A DNA stretch of 47,894 bases from Candidatus Oscillochloris fontis. Lineage in GTDB: Bacteria > Chloroflexota > Chloroflexia > Chloroflexales > Chloroflexaceae. Below the pieces are notes generated by a model. It was not told where the DNA came from and ran no database searches. It was given only the letters and a program-made list of their open reading frames with translations. Shown here piece after piece: positions 1 through 8,610 of this stretch. The stretch is taken from contig NZ_RYFD01000034.1 of NCBI RefSeq assembly GCF_004138135.1, positions 1 through 47,894 on the forward strand. Direction: 5' to 3'. Position 1 is the first letter of the stretch; each line of letters opens with the position of its first letter. The position numbers and the translations under genes are program-made.

Positions 1-359
1 GTGGCTCGTCCATAGCGGTAGTATGCCGGATTCTACTGATTCTCGCAACTCAGGAGTGACCCACCCTGAACGGATACGTGCCAACAACGAACGGGCGGGG
101 AGAGAGAGCGTGCGTTGCATACGATGATGCTCCTGTGCTGTGTATGAGCCAAGATCTGACCATGGCGATACGCCTCAGACGATCTGAAGCGCACGAGGCC
201 CACGGGGCCACGTTGGAACTTGAGGAATGCGATCCACGGATGGCGCTAGTATGAAGGATCTTGAGCAAGGATTGGGGCAAAAAAAGTACAAATAAAGTAC
301 AAAGATCACGGAGACGTAGCGACGCAAGATGTTGCGTCGCTACGCAACATCTTGCATCG
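1..359. other. Left-edge intergenic stretch, no supported gene
   Basis: No convincing protein is seen here. A short frame on the plus strand is open from the left edge to about position 130 and could be the tail of a gene lying outside the window, but its translation is not recognisable. The right part holds nested hairpins (316-363) just beyond the 3' end of the minus-strand response regulator. The other open frames here are low-complexity readings of those palindromes. Confidence 0.5.
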
Positions 360-363
360 CTAC
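316..363. repeat. Nested GACGCA/TGCGTC palindromes
   Basis: GTAGCGACGCAA at 316-327 is answered by TTGCGTCGCTAC at 332-343, and a second arm TTGCATCGCTAC follows at 352-363, so two alternative hairpins share one left arm. It lies just past the stop of the response regulator gene and may end its transcript. It belongs to the same palindrome style as 3517-3542, 8561-8602 and 27723-27750. Confidence 0.7.
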
Positions 364-1019
364 GCCTCCCCCATCCGACGCGCATAGACGGCTGCCTGAG
401 CGCGGTTGGCGAGATGGAGCTTGCTGAGGATCTGCTTCATGTGGTATTTGATCGAGGATTCGCTCATGTGGATGTGGTAGGCGACTTCGCGGTAGGTACA
501 CCCTTGGCCAATCAGATGTAGGATCTGGCGTTGGAGTGGAGAAAGCATAGCATCCTCTTTGGTGCTGGTTGCTATGGTACTCAGCAGTTCGCGATCAATC
601 TTCTGGGCCAATTCGGGCGCAATCGGGGGCGCACCTTGGTCGAGGCCAGCCAGTAAGAGGAAGAAGTCTTCGGCACGCAGGCTCTTGAGCAGATAGCCGG
701 AGGCGCCCGCCTTGAGTGCCTCAAAAAGTTGCTCCTCATCAGCGGAGACGGTGAGGATAACAATCCGTATCTCTGGATACTCAGCCGTGATCCGGCGAGT
801 TGCCTCTAACCCATTACAAGTGGGCATGTGCAGATCCATCACGATCAGATCGGGGCGTAGGGTGTGGGCGAGATGTTGCGCTTCAAACCCATCGCTGCCG
901 AGGCCAACCACCTGCATGCCATGAGCCGTCAATAGGCTCCGCAGCCCCTCAAGGAACATGGGATGGTCATCAATCAAGACAACGCGGAGGGAATTAACTG
1001 ACATGTGATGCGTTTGCAT
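360..1019 (-). CDS. NarL/LuxR-family response regulator
   Basis: A 219-residue two-component response regulator. An N-terminal receiver domain (about residues 10-125) has the acidic pair D17/D18, the probable phospho-acceptor D62 in 'VMDLHMP' and the conserved Lys in 'LLKSLR'. A C-terminal LuxR-type helix-turn-helix (about 155-215, 'SPLQRQILHLIGQG' and 'SESSIKYHMKQILSKL') should bind DNA. The gene overlaps the 3' end of the sensor kinase by 26 bp, so the two are almost certainly co-transcribed cognate partners. An alternative start at Met6 (1004) is possible; neither start has a clear Shine-Dalgarno. Target genes cannot be read from the window. Confidence 0.93.
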   Translation of the reverse strand: MQTHHMSVNSLRVVLIDDHPMFLEGLRSLLTAHGMQVVGLGSDGFEAQHLAHTLRPDLIVMDLHMPTCNGLEATRRITAEYPEIRIVILTVSADEEQLFEALKAGASGYLLKSLRAEDFFLLLAGLDQGAPPIAPELAQKIDRELLSTIATSTKEDAMLSPLQRQILHLIGQGCTYREVAYHIHMSESSIKYHMKQILSKLHLANRAQAAVYARRMGEA

Positions 1020-3480
1020 AGGTGTTAATCGGGATCTCTAGAGAAATTTCGGTACCATGATGCGCATCGGAGCAGATATATAGCACTCCACGCAATTCAT
1101 TGGCACGTTCCTGCATTGTCTTCAGGCCGAAGTGTTGGGTTGAGTCGGAACTTGGCGGTAGGGTAAGGCCAATCCCATTATCGTGGATGTGCAGTTTGAG
1201 GCGATCATGGTGACGTTCAAAACGAATACGCACGAGGGTGGCGTAGGCATGTTGGCGCACATTACTGAGAGCCTCTTGAATGATACGTAAGAGGTTGATC
1301 TCGTTAATCGGCGAGAGCCAATGCGCATCCCATGGCTCATCTTCCTCCATCTGTACCGTGATCCCATAACTACGTATATTCTCAATACTCTGCTGCAACG
1401 CCATCCAGAAACTGCGGGTGGGCGTACCACGCAGACCGAGGATGAAGCCACGCACATCGGCGTGGGCTTGGCGCGCCGCCACCCCCACCTTCTCAAGCGC
1501 GTGGTTGGCAGCCGTAGTCTCGTTGCGCTGTAGCAACACCTGCGCTGTCTGCACCTGCATGTTGATCACCGCAAACATCTGGCCGAGGCTATCGTGCAGA
1601 TCGCGACCTAGTCGCTCACGCTCCGCAAGAGTAGCCAGCATGCGTTGATGTTGCAAGATCTGGGCTTGCGCCTTTTGATTCTCACTCATCTCGGCCTGTA
1701 GTTGGACATTGATCACATCAAGCTTGGTGGTACGTTCCGCAACTTGGCTCTCAAGAGTCTGGATGAGCCGTCCCTGATCGGCTGACAATTGGTTAAAGGC
1801 ACTGGTGAGGAAGCCAATCTCATCCTCGTAGCGTACCGGTAAGTTGGTGCTGTAATCGCCGCCCATCATGCGTCGTACCCCAGCCAGCAGCGTGTTGAGT
1901 GGATGCACAAGGGTGCGCTGAAAGAACCAGGGGAAGATGCCAACAATAAAGATGCTGGTTGCAAGAATCAACCAGACCAACGGTATGAGCAGGTGGTGGA
2001 GTTGGCTCCGATAGTCGAGCAGATAGTCGTGGATGGCCCCTTCTGGCCCAATGGATATGGGGAGCGTGGCAACATTGATCGGTTGTGGTGTGCGCCTTCC
2101 TTCAGAACCAGGGAGCGCCCCAATTACCCACGCACTCGCGCCGGGGTTATTGTTGGGGTAGTAGGTGAGCAGGGGAGGAACAGCATGGTAGGTAAGGTCA
2201 AAACAACCATCCTTATAGAGGATGGCCTGAAAGGTGAAGACCTGTTCGGGTTCATGATAGTTGGGCAGATCATACCATGTAATAACCATGCGCTCTGGAT
2301 CTTGATACACAAAGACCCCACCCTGACCCGCATCGGCATCGAGATTGGTGAGTAGCGCCATGATCACGGGGGTACCTCCACCATAATAGTACTGATAATT
2401 ACGATACGCCACCGCTTGACCCATACTCACCGTGCCATCATTACAGACAAAGACATGATCATAGCGTTTTCCATAGAATGGGAAGGAAAAATTTAATGGA
2501 TGACTACACTCATGCGCAGGAGATTCGCTCAGAAAAATCTTGGTTCCTAATAATTCAATATCGGTAACGGGCTGAGCCACAATCTCATAACCAGAATCAA
2601 TCTTGGGGCTAAAACGTAGGGTTTGTTGATTAGGAAGCATGACCGGGTTGTTGACTGCATTGGGTGGTGCAATCACCCAACCAACACAGCCAAGAATCGC
2701 CAACATTGTTGTACATGTTATACCAGCCAGTTTGATCATAAACGATGTTGTTTCGGGTTGGGCATTCAGATAGTTAAGAGCAAAAAAGAAGAGGACAAAC
2801 AACCCGCCTACTGATATCACAATATTAGAAAGGGTGTCTGAAATAATATAATGATGACGTAAAATATAAGACACATCTGTTACTATCAAAAAACACGCGA
2901 TAATCATGTTATTACGAGTAGCACGCACAATCATATTTGGCGGATGGATGATCATCGCGACAACCCCGGCCCAACCCGGTTCCCTCTGCGGGGTAAGCAC
3001 TAGGAGTTGGCGGAGGAAGGCCATCGGTAACAAGAGGATGAGAAGCAGAAGCAGATAGTTATTCCACCCTGGTCGGTAGATAAATTGTTGATGCCCAACC
3101 AGTGTTATCGCTCGATAGAGGGCATAGCCCCACTCCCAAAGCGCATAGAGGCCACTCAGAAGGAGCACCAAGCGTGCTTCGCGGCGGCGGGTCTCAGCAA
3201 GGTGGGGGAAGCGGTAGGCAAATTGGAAGATGAGGATCAGACCGAGGGAGATCAGAGGGGTTTGAAGGAAGAGGGGATAGATACGTTGGCTCGGTGCCAG
3301 TGCTGATTCAAAAAAGAATGTAAAAAGTAATCCAGTAATGACAAAAAAATAATAACCAAGAATACGATTTATAGGTTGACGACGATGAGATTGCAAGACC
3401 AGCAGATAGCAACCGATCATCAGGCAGAGGATCAGTTGGTTGAGATAGCCAATGGATGCGGGGGTGATGTAGAGCTCCAT
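994..3480 (-). CDS. Membrane sensor histidine kinase (HisKA_3 type)
   Basis: An 828-residue sensor kinase. The N-terminal third holds about eight hydrophobic helices (7TM-like sensor). An extracytoplasmic domain of about 200 residues follows, then a TM helix ('LIPLVWLILATSIFIVGIF'), a HAMP linker, a coiled coil and the dimerisation/phosphoacceptor helix 'GRDLHDSLGQ' with H629. The ATPase domain has the N box 'EALSNVRQHA', 'DNGIGL' and 'FGLKTMQERA'. This HisKA_3/NarX-like class normally pairs with NarL regulators, matching the overlapping downstream gene. The ATG lies in the loop of a 7-bp hairpin (3469-3488), so translation could be structure-sensitive. The ligand is unknown. Confidence 0.92.
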   Translation of the reverse strand: MELYITPASIGYLNQLILCLMIGCYLLVLQSHRRQPINRILGYYFFVITGLLFTFFFESALAPSQRIYPLFLQTPLISLGLILIFQFAYRFPHLAETRRREARLVLLLSGLYALWEWGYALYRAITLVGHQQFIYRPGWNNYLLLLLILLLPMAFLRQLLVLTPQREPGWAGVVAMIIHPPNMIVRATRNNMIIACFLIVTDVSYILRHHYIISDTLSNIVISVGGLFVLFFFALNYLNAQPETTSFMIKLAGITCTTMLAILGCVGWVIAPPNAVNNPVMLPNQQTLRFSPKIDSGYEIVAQPVTDIELLGTKIFLSESPAHECSHPLNFSFPFYGKRYDHVFVCNDGTVSMGQAVAYRNYQYYYGGGTPVIMALLTNLDADAGQGGVFVYQDPERMVITWYDLPNYHEPEQVFTFQAILYKDGCFDLTYHAVPPLLTYYPNNNPGASAWVIGALPGSEGRRTPQPINVATLPISIGPEGAIHDYLLDYRSQLHHLLIPLVWLILATSIFIVGIFPWFFQRTLVHPLNTLLAGVRRMMGGDYSTNLPVRYEDEIGFLTSAFNQLSADQGRLIQTLESQVAERTTKLDVINVQLQAEMSENQKAQAQILQHQRMLATLAERERLGRDLHDSLGQMFAVINMQVQTAQVLLQRNETTAANHALEKVGVAARQAHADVRGFILGLRGTPTRSFWMALQQSIENIRSYGITVQMEEDEPWDAHWLSPINEINLLRIIQEALSNVRQHAYATLVRIRFERHHDRLKLHIHDNGIGLTLPPSSDSTQHFGLKTMQERANELRGVLYICSDAHHGTEISLEIPINTYANASHVS

Positions 3481-3516
3481 GGCTCTACATTATAACCAAG
3501 TTTATAACCGCATACA

Positions 3517-3542
3517 TCGCGACGCATCATGATGCGTCGCGA
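3517..3542. repeat. 26-bp perfect palindrome
   Basis: Positions 3517-3542 equal their own reverse complement, centred on ATCATGAT with GACGCA/TGCGTC arms. It sits between the 5' end of the sensor kinase and the stop of the ABC exporter gene, where it could fold as a terminator for the exporter operon. It has the same core as the other GACGCA palindromes. Confidence 0.8.
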
Positions 3543-3546
3543 CATC

Positions 3547-5358
3547 TCACGCTGCTTTGCGGGCCTGCTCGATATACTCCAGGCTCTGGTGGCGGAAGTA
3601 GGTGTTGTACAACTCGGCGTAATGGCCGCCCGCCGCCAAGAGGTGTTGGTGGTGGCCTTCTTCGATGATCTGGCCTTTGCGCAACACGATGATGCGATTT
3701 GCGTGGCGCACGGTGCTCAGACGGTGGGCGATCACGATGGCGGTGCGCCCGGCAAGTACCGTGTCTAGCCCCTCTTGGATCAGAGTCTCGGTGAGCGGGT
3801 CAACACTCGCGGTGGCCTCGTCCAAAATGATGATCGCTGGGTCTTGCAGGAGTACCCGCGCCAGTGCCACTAGTTGGCGTTGGCCCATCGAGAGGCTGGC
3901 GCCGCGTTCACCCACCGGGCTGTCTAGCCCTTGGGGTAGCGCATTGATCCACGCTTCGCCGCCAATGTGGCGCGCCGCCGCTACGACCTCGGTGTCGCTG
4001 GCTTCGGGGCGTCCGTAGCGGATGTTCTCGCGCACCGTGCCGTCAAACAGGAAGGGCGATTGTGTGACCATGCCCAGCCGGGCGCGGTAGTCGCTCAGGT
4101 CGAGGTGACGAATGTCCACGCCGTCAATCAGGATCTGGCCGTGCTGGTACTCGTAGAAGCGGGCGACTAGCTTGGCGATGCTGCTCTTGCCCGATCCGGT
4201 GTGGCCCACCAGCGCTAAGGTCTCGCCCGCCCGGATGTGTAGGTTGAAGTGCTGGAGTACCGGCTCCTCCGGCTTGTAGCCGAATTCCACATCGCTAAAA
4301 CGGATCTCGCCGCGTAGCTGCGGCAGGCGCTGCGAGTCGCTCTGAATCACCCGTGGCTCGGCGTCAATCAGGCCGAAGACGCGCTCGCCCGCCGCTAACC
4401 CCAACTGGAACTGGCTCCAGAACGAGGCGATGCTGGTGAGCGGGAACCAGATGCTCTGTAAACCCTGGATGAAGAGGAACCAGGTTCCGGCAGTCAGTTC
4501 GCCCTCGCGCACCCCGATGCCCCCCGCGTAGACCAGCGACGCTGTCCCGATCCCGGCCAGTATGTTCAGGATCGGGAAGATGCTGCTGAAGACGTAGCGC
4601 GTGCGCCGGTTGACCCGCAACGACTGGCGGTTGACGCCCAGGAACTCCGCGTGGATCACCGCCTCTTGGCGGAAGGTCTTGGCGACCCCGATCCCGCTGA
4701 CGGTCTCCTGAATATGGCTACTCACCTCGGCATTCATGCGCCGCGAGGCGGTGATGGTGCGCCGCGCAATGGCACGGAAGGCCAACGCTACGCCCATGAT
4801 GATTGGCGCGAGTGCCAACAGGATGCTGGTCAGTTTCAGGCTGACAGTGGCGAGGTAGCCGACCAGCACCGTGACCAGTAGCAGGCGACTGAGGAGTTCC
4901 ATGGAGAGATTCATCACCTGCGAGAAGGCGGCGCTGTCCGAGGTGACGCGGCTGACGATCTTGCCCGACGAGAACTGGTCGTAGAAGGACATATCGCGGC
5001 GCAGCACCGAATCGCAGGCATCCTCGCGGATCTTGAGTACCACATCGCCCACCGCCTGGGCGGCGAGGGTCTGGCGGATGAGGTTGAAGACCCACGAGCA
5101 GGAGGCGAGAATGGTGAGGATGAGTGCCGTCGTGGCGAGGCGGCCCAGGCTGGTATCATCGCGCAGGGTATCTATGCTGCGCGAGATGAAGATCGGGATG
5201 CCTGCTTCGAGCAGCGCGGCGGCACTGATCATCGCAGCGGCGATACCCATCTTGCCCGCCTGAGGGCGGAAGTAGTGCAGGATGCGCTTGACGAGATCGG
5301 CGTCGGTATAGTTGCGGTCATATGCTTCGGCGTCGAGGCCGTCAAAGAGAAAGCCCAT
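3547..5358 (-). CDS. ABC exporter half-transporter, canonical Walker B, atypical signature
   Basis: A 603-residue fused ABC exporter subunit: six-TM domain (about residues 25-320) then a nucleotide-binding domain. Visible motifs are Walker A 'GHTGSGKSS', signature 'LSMGQRQLV' (Gly to Met against LSGGQ), Walker B 'IIILDEATASVD' with catalytic Glu, and H-loop 'IVIAHRLSTV'. I take the ATG at 5358, preceded by GGAG; the 13 upstream codons read through a GACGCAAAGG-type repeat and are unlikely to be translated. It lies downstream of another half-transporter with a degenerate Walker B, and the two probably form a heterodimeric multidrug- or lipid-type exporter. The substrate is unknown. Confidence 0.92.
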   Translation of the reverse strand: MGFLFDGLDAEAYDRNYTDADLVKRILHYFRPQAGKMGIAAAMISAAALLEAGIPIFISRSIDTLRDDTSLGRLATTALILTILASCSWVFNLIRQTLAAQAVGDVVLKIREDACDSVLRRDMSFYDQFSSGKIVSRVTSDSAAFSQVMNLSMELLSRLLLVTVLVGYLATVSLKLTSILLALAPIIMGVALAFRAIARRTITASRRMNAEVSSHIQETVSGIGVAKTFRQEAVIHAEFLGVNRQSLRVNRRTRYVFSSIFPILNILAGIGTASLVYAGGIGVREGELTAGTWFLFIQGLQSIWFPLTSIASFWSQFQLGLAAGERVFGLIDAEPRVIQSDSQRLPQLRGEIRFSDVEFGYKPEEPVLQHFNLHIRAGETLALVGHTGSGKSSIAKLVARFYEYQHGQILIDGVDIRHLDLSDYRARLGMVTQSPFLFDGTVRENIRYGRPEASDTEVVAAARHIGGEAWINALPQGLDSPVGERGASLSMGQRQLVALARVLLQDPAIIILDEATASVDPLTETLIQEGLDTVLAGRTAIVIAHRLSTVRHANRIIVLRKGQIIEEGHHQHLLAAGGHYAELYNTYFRHQSLEYIEQARKAA

Positions 5359-5411
5359 AGGTACTCCGGTTTTTAACGCAAAGGCGCAAAGACGCAAAGG
5401 TTATAGTAAAG

Positions 5412-5560
5412 GTACCTGTTCACACTTGGGGTAAAAGAAATCCCGTGTTGACGCCAAGGCGCAGAGACGCAAAGGGTTTGATTGGGGTGTATCTTGCAGG
5501 CTTTGCGCCTTGGGGTCTTGGCGTCAAAACCTGGAGGCTAGGAGAAGTGTGAACAGTTAC
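5412..5560. mobile_element. MITE-like 149-bp palindromic element, copy 1
   Basis: The ends are near-perfect inverted repeats (GTACCTGTTCACACTT on the left, AAGTGTGAACAGTTAC on the right). The inner arms are also inverted (GACGC..AAGGCGCAGAGACGCAAAG against CTTTGCGCCTTGG..GGCGTC). It matches the 150-bp element at 17173-17322 end to end in opposite orientation, including the non-palindromic 'TCTCCTAGC' and 'TTTCTTTTACCCC' sections. It lies between the two ABC exporter genes and abuts the stop codon of the upstream one. No clear target duplication is seen at this copy. A further GACGCAAAGG tract lies at about 5376-5400. Confidence 0.75.
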
Positions 5561-5562
5561 GG

Positions 5563-7347
5563 TTAGCTATCTTCCTGGGAAACGAGATCATAGCGCGCAA
5601 AGATACGCCGATAGATCGCTGATTGCTGCAACAACTCTTCGTGCGTACCCGCCGCGCTGATCCGTCCGTCCTCCAGCACAAGGATGAGATCGGCCCAGCG
5701 GATCTGCGAGATGCGGTGGGTGATAAGCAGCACGGTGCGCCCCTCCTGGGCCTTGCGGATGGCCTGTTGGATCTGATCCTCGGTGGCACTATCAATCGCA
5801 CTGGTGCTGTCGTCCAGGATCAGGATGCGCGGATCGCTCAGGAAGGCGCGGGCCAGGGCGATGCGCTGGCGCTGCCCGCCGGAGAGGGTCGTGCCGCGCT
5901 CCCCGACTACCGTCTCGTAGCCATTGGGGAAGCTGCTGATAAAGTCGTGGGCCTGGGCCGCTTGGGCGGCGGCGATCACCTCGTCGCGGGTGGCGTCGGG
6001 GCGAGCAAAGGCGATGTTCTCGGCAATCGTGCGCGAGAAGAGGAAGATGTCCTGCTCGATCTTGCCGATCTGCGAGCGCAGTGCATGCAAGCTCCACTCC
6101 CGCACATCCACCCCATCAATCAGTACGCGGCCAGCGGTCGCCTCGTAGGTACGGTTCACCAGTTGAGTCAGCGCACTCTTCCCACTGCCGGTCTGGCCAA
6201 CAATTGCCACGGTCTTCCCGGCGGGGATGTGGAAGGCGATATGTTCCAGCACGCGCTTGGAGCCAGATTCTTCATAATCGAACTCGACCGCTTCGAAGGT
6301 GATCTCGCCACGCATCGGGGCGCTATAGCCGGCACGCTGCTCATCCAGATCGCTCTCACCGCGCACAATATGGAGGATGCGGTCGGCGCTGGCGATGCCA
6401 GATTGAATGAGCGAGAAGGCGAAGAGTGAGATGAAGGTGGGGAAGCGCAGCACATTCACCAGAGCGACGACTGCGATCACCTGACCGACGGCGATCTGGC
6501 CCTGGCGATAGAGCCACATCGCGTGTAGGAAGCTGAGTCCCAGCGCGAAGCCGTAGAGCAGCAGGGGCAGGTAGCGCGCCTCGATATAGCCCTGGCGCAC
6601 GAAGAAGTCGCGGAAGAGACGCGCATTACGGCGGAACTTCTCGCGCTCAAAGTTCTCGCGGGCACTCGCCTTAACCACCTCGATGCCAGAGATGGTCTCT
6701 TCCAACCCGGCGTTCATGGCCCCAAACTGCTCGCGCTGATCATGCACCACCGGGTTGAGGCGGCGCACATAGCGCTTGGCGGTGACAATGTAACTGGCCA
6801 CGAAGCAGAGCGGCACCAGCAGCAATTCGAGACGGACGAAGGCGATATAGGTGAGCGGAATGACGATCCCCATCACCGTCTCCGAGACGAGCGTGATACC
6901 GGGCACGATCAGATTCGAGAGCTGATTGGTATCATCGGTGGCACGCGCCATAATATCCCCAGCGCGCTGGCGGTCGTGGAAGCCCTTGCTCTTACTCAGC
7001 AGGCTCTCGTACAACTCCTGGCGCGCATCGGCCTCAAAGCGGGCGGCGACATTCTCGGCGGAGAGGCTGCCAAACAAGGCCGAAACCCCATCGCCAACCA
7101 GGACGCCCAGGATGGTGAGCGCGATGATCAACAGGCCATCGGCGCTACTGGGGCTAATAATCTCATCAGCGGCACGCCCGATCAGCACCTGCGAGCCGGC
7201 ATAACAGGCCCAGGCAATGGTGAAGAAGAGATAGAAACCGAGCGCAAAATACCAGTAGCGCCGCACATGCGAGAAGATCCAACGCCATGTACTACGCTGG
7301 TCGTAGGTATAGGTATTCGGGGCGGTAAATTCACTCCGTTGTGCCAC
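5563..7347 (-). CDS. ABC exporter half-transporter with degenerate Walker B
   Basis: A 594-residue ABC exporter: TM domain (about residues 30-330) then ATPase domain with Walker A 'GQTGSGKSA', canonical signature 'LSGGQRQRIALAR', Walker B 'ILILDDSTSAID' and H-loop 'LLITHRIS'. The catalytic Glu after Walker B is Asp, the change typical of the non-hydrolysing site in heterodimeric exporters. Its partner downstream has the Glu but an altered signature. In a heterodimer the altered Walker B here faces the altered signature there, giving one dead and one live site. The start codon is about 90 bp from the next minus-strand gene's stop. Confidence 0.93.
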   Translation of the reverse strand: MAQRSEFTAPNTYTYDQRSTWRWIFSHVRRYWYFALGFYLFFTIAWACYAGSQVLIGRAADEIISPSSADGLLIIALTILGVLVGDGVSALFGSLSAENVAARFEADARQELYESLLSKSKGFHDRQRAGDIMARATDDTNQLSNLIVPGITLVSETVMGIVIPLTYIAFVRLELLLVPLCFVASYIVTAKRYVRRLNPVVHDQREQFGAMNAGLEETISGIEVVKASARENFEREKFRRNARLFRDFFVRQGYIEARYLPLLLYGFALGLSFLHAMWLYRQGQIAVGQVIAVVALVNVLRFPTFISLFAFSLIQSGIASADRILHIVRGESDLDEQRAGYSAPMRGEITFEAVEFDYEESGSKRVLEHIAFHIPAGKTVAIVGQTGSGKSALTQLVNRTYEATAGRVLIDGVDVREWSLHALRSQIGKIEQDIFLFSRTIAENIAFARPDATRDEVIAAAQAAQAHDFISSFPNGYETVVGERGTTLSGGQRQRIALARAFLSDPRILILDDSTSAIDSATEDQIQQAIRKAQEGRTVLLITHRISQIRWADLILVLEDGRISAAGTHEELLQQSAIYRRIFARYDLVSQEDS

Positions 7348-7440
7348 GTACTATCTCCTCATTAACACGCCCATGAGTAGGGGGCAATGCGTCGCCCCGA
7401 CTCGTGTGCAAAGCGTAGCACATGAGGGCGGGCTAGGCCA

Positions 7441-8547
7441 TCAGTCAAAAGGCGGAATCTCTTCAGCCTTATGGCGGTAAGCTTCGCGCAGATGATCAAT
7501 ACTCACCACCTCACCCGGAGAATGTTCGCAATACCAATACTCCCACCCATTCGCGGCGGTTTTGTGTTGGGCGAGCGCAGCGATCTTGTGGATCGAGCCG
7601 CTCTGATCGCCCCACAGCAGGTGTGCATCGGCCTTGACCGTGGCGATGATCTGGTGATCCGACGAGAAGATCTGCTGACCCACGTGGACGTAGTTGGCGG
7701 CGATGAGTTGGCCAAAACTGATGCGTGGGGCGGTGCGTTTGGAGGGGGTACGCAGGGTGTGATCGTTGAGAGGAGCCGAAACAATCGCCGCGATACGCTC
7801 CTGTGCGATGCGTACATACTCAGCCGACTGTTCGATACCAATAAAGCTGCGCTGAAGTTTTGTCGCCACCGCGCCGGTGGTTCCAGAGCCAAAGAAGGGG
7901 TCAAGCACAACATCGCCGGGGTTACTGGCGGCAATCAGCACGCGGTAGAGCAGCGCTTCGGGCTTTTGGGTCGAATGAGCCTTCTTGCCATCCACTTTCA
8001 GCCGCTCGGTGCCGGTACAGATGGGAATATGCCACACATTCTGCATCTGTTTTTCGTCATTCAGGTTCTTCATCGCGTGATAGTTAAAGGTATAGCGCTT
8101 TTGTTGGCTCGATTTCTTGGCCCAAATGAGCGTTTCGGTCGCATTCTGGAAGCGGCTACCACGGAAATTGGGCATCGGGTTGGTTTTATGCCAGATCACA
8201 TCATTGATCAGCCAATAGCCGAGATCCATCATCATTCGGCCAACCCGAAAGATGTTGTGATAGGAACCGATCACCCAGATCGTCCCATCATCCTTGAGGA
8301 TACGCCGACACTCGGCGAGCCACTGCTCGGTAAACCGATCATACTCGGCAAAACTGGTAAACTGATCCCAGTCATCATCCACCGCCGCGACCAGACTCTG
8401 ATTGGGGCGCAACAGGGGATTCTGGAGTTGCAGATTGTAGGGCGGGTCGGCAAAGACGAGATTGACCGAGTTGGAGGGCAAGGTCTTGAGGATCTCCAAG
8501 CAATCGCCGTGGAGGATCTGGTTGAGGGGGAGTTGGGGAGTTGGCAT
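7441..8547 (-). CDS. CcrM-like DNA adenine-N6 methyltransferase with RAMA domain
   Basis: A 368-residue beta-class adenine methyltransferase. Motif IV 'ADPPYNLQLQ' is near residue 35. 'NGT/DGTIWVIGSYHNIFRVG', 'KTNPMPNFRGSRF' and 'AHSTQKPEALLYRV' follow in the CcrM order, and the SAM-binding motif 'DPFFGSGTTG' is late, as expected for permuted beta-class enzymes. The last ~90 residues ('GSIHKIAAL', 'NGWEYWYCE', 'SIDHLREAYR') match the RAMA DNA-binding tail of CcrM. CcrM and the related HinfI methylase modify GANTC, so that target is inferred. No restriction enzyme is adjacent, suggesting a solitary regulatory methylase. I start at ATG 8547 because the 20 codons upstream read through a palindromic repeat. 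Confidence 0.9.
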   Translation of the reverse strand: MPTPQLPLNQILHGDCLEILKTLPSNSVNLVFADPPYNLQLQNPLLRPNQSLVAAVDDDWDQFTSFAEYDRFTEQWLAECRRILKDDGTIWVIGSYHNIFRVGRMMMDLGYWLINDVIWHKTNPMPNFRGSRFQNATETLIWAKKSSQQKRYTFNYHAMKNLNDEKQMQNVWHIPICTGTERLKVDGKKAHSTQKPEALLYRVLIAASNPGDVVLDPFFGSGTTGAVATKLQRSFIGIEQSAEYVRIAQERIAAIVSAPLNDHTLRTPSKRTAPRISFGQLIAANYVHVGQQIFSSDHQIIATVKADAHLLWGDQSGSIHKIAALAQHKTAANGWEYWYCEHSPGEVVSIDHLREAYRHKAEEIPPFD

Positions 8548-8560
8548 AAGATTAACGGGA

Positions 8561-8602
8561 ACGTAGAGTAGAGACGCAAAATTTTGCATCTCTACTCTAC
8601 GT
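8561..8602. repeat. 42-bp near-perfect palindrome upstream of the CcrM-like gene
   Basis: ACGTAGAGTAGAGACGCAAA is mirrored by TTTGCATCTCTACTCTACGT around AAAATTTT, with one mismatched pair. It lies between the stop of the gene at 8611 and the methyltransferase ATG, only 13 bp from that ATG. It may act as terminator of the upstream gene, or as a 5' leader hairpin if the two genes are co-transcribed. Confidence 0.8.
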
Positions 8603-8610
8603 TGCACACA

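Noticed and set aside
50-385. 111-codon minus-strand frame at the left edge
   Set aside because: Its start lies in the nested palindromes, and the product is Ser/Arg-rich with no similarity I can recognise.
5359-5397. Thirteen-residue N-terminal extension of the ABC exporter
   Set aside because: It is encoded by a GACGCAAAGG repeat tract; ATG 5358 has a good Shine-Dalgarno and gives the usual exporter N-terminus.
7471-8571. 366-codon open frame antisense to the CcrM-like methylase
   Set aside because: The methylase frame carries every expected motif; the antisense frame has none.
8548-8607. Twenty-residue N-terminal extension of the CcrM-like protein
   Set aside because: It reads through the 42-bp palindrome; homologues start close to the ATG at 8547.
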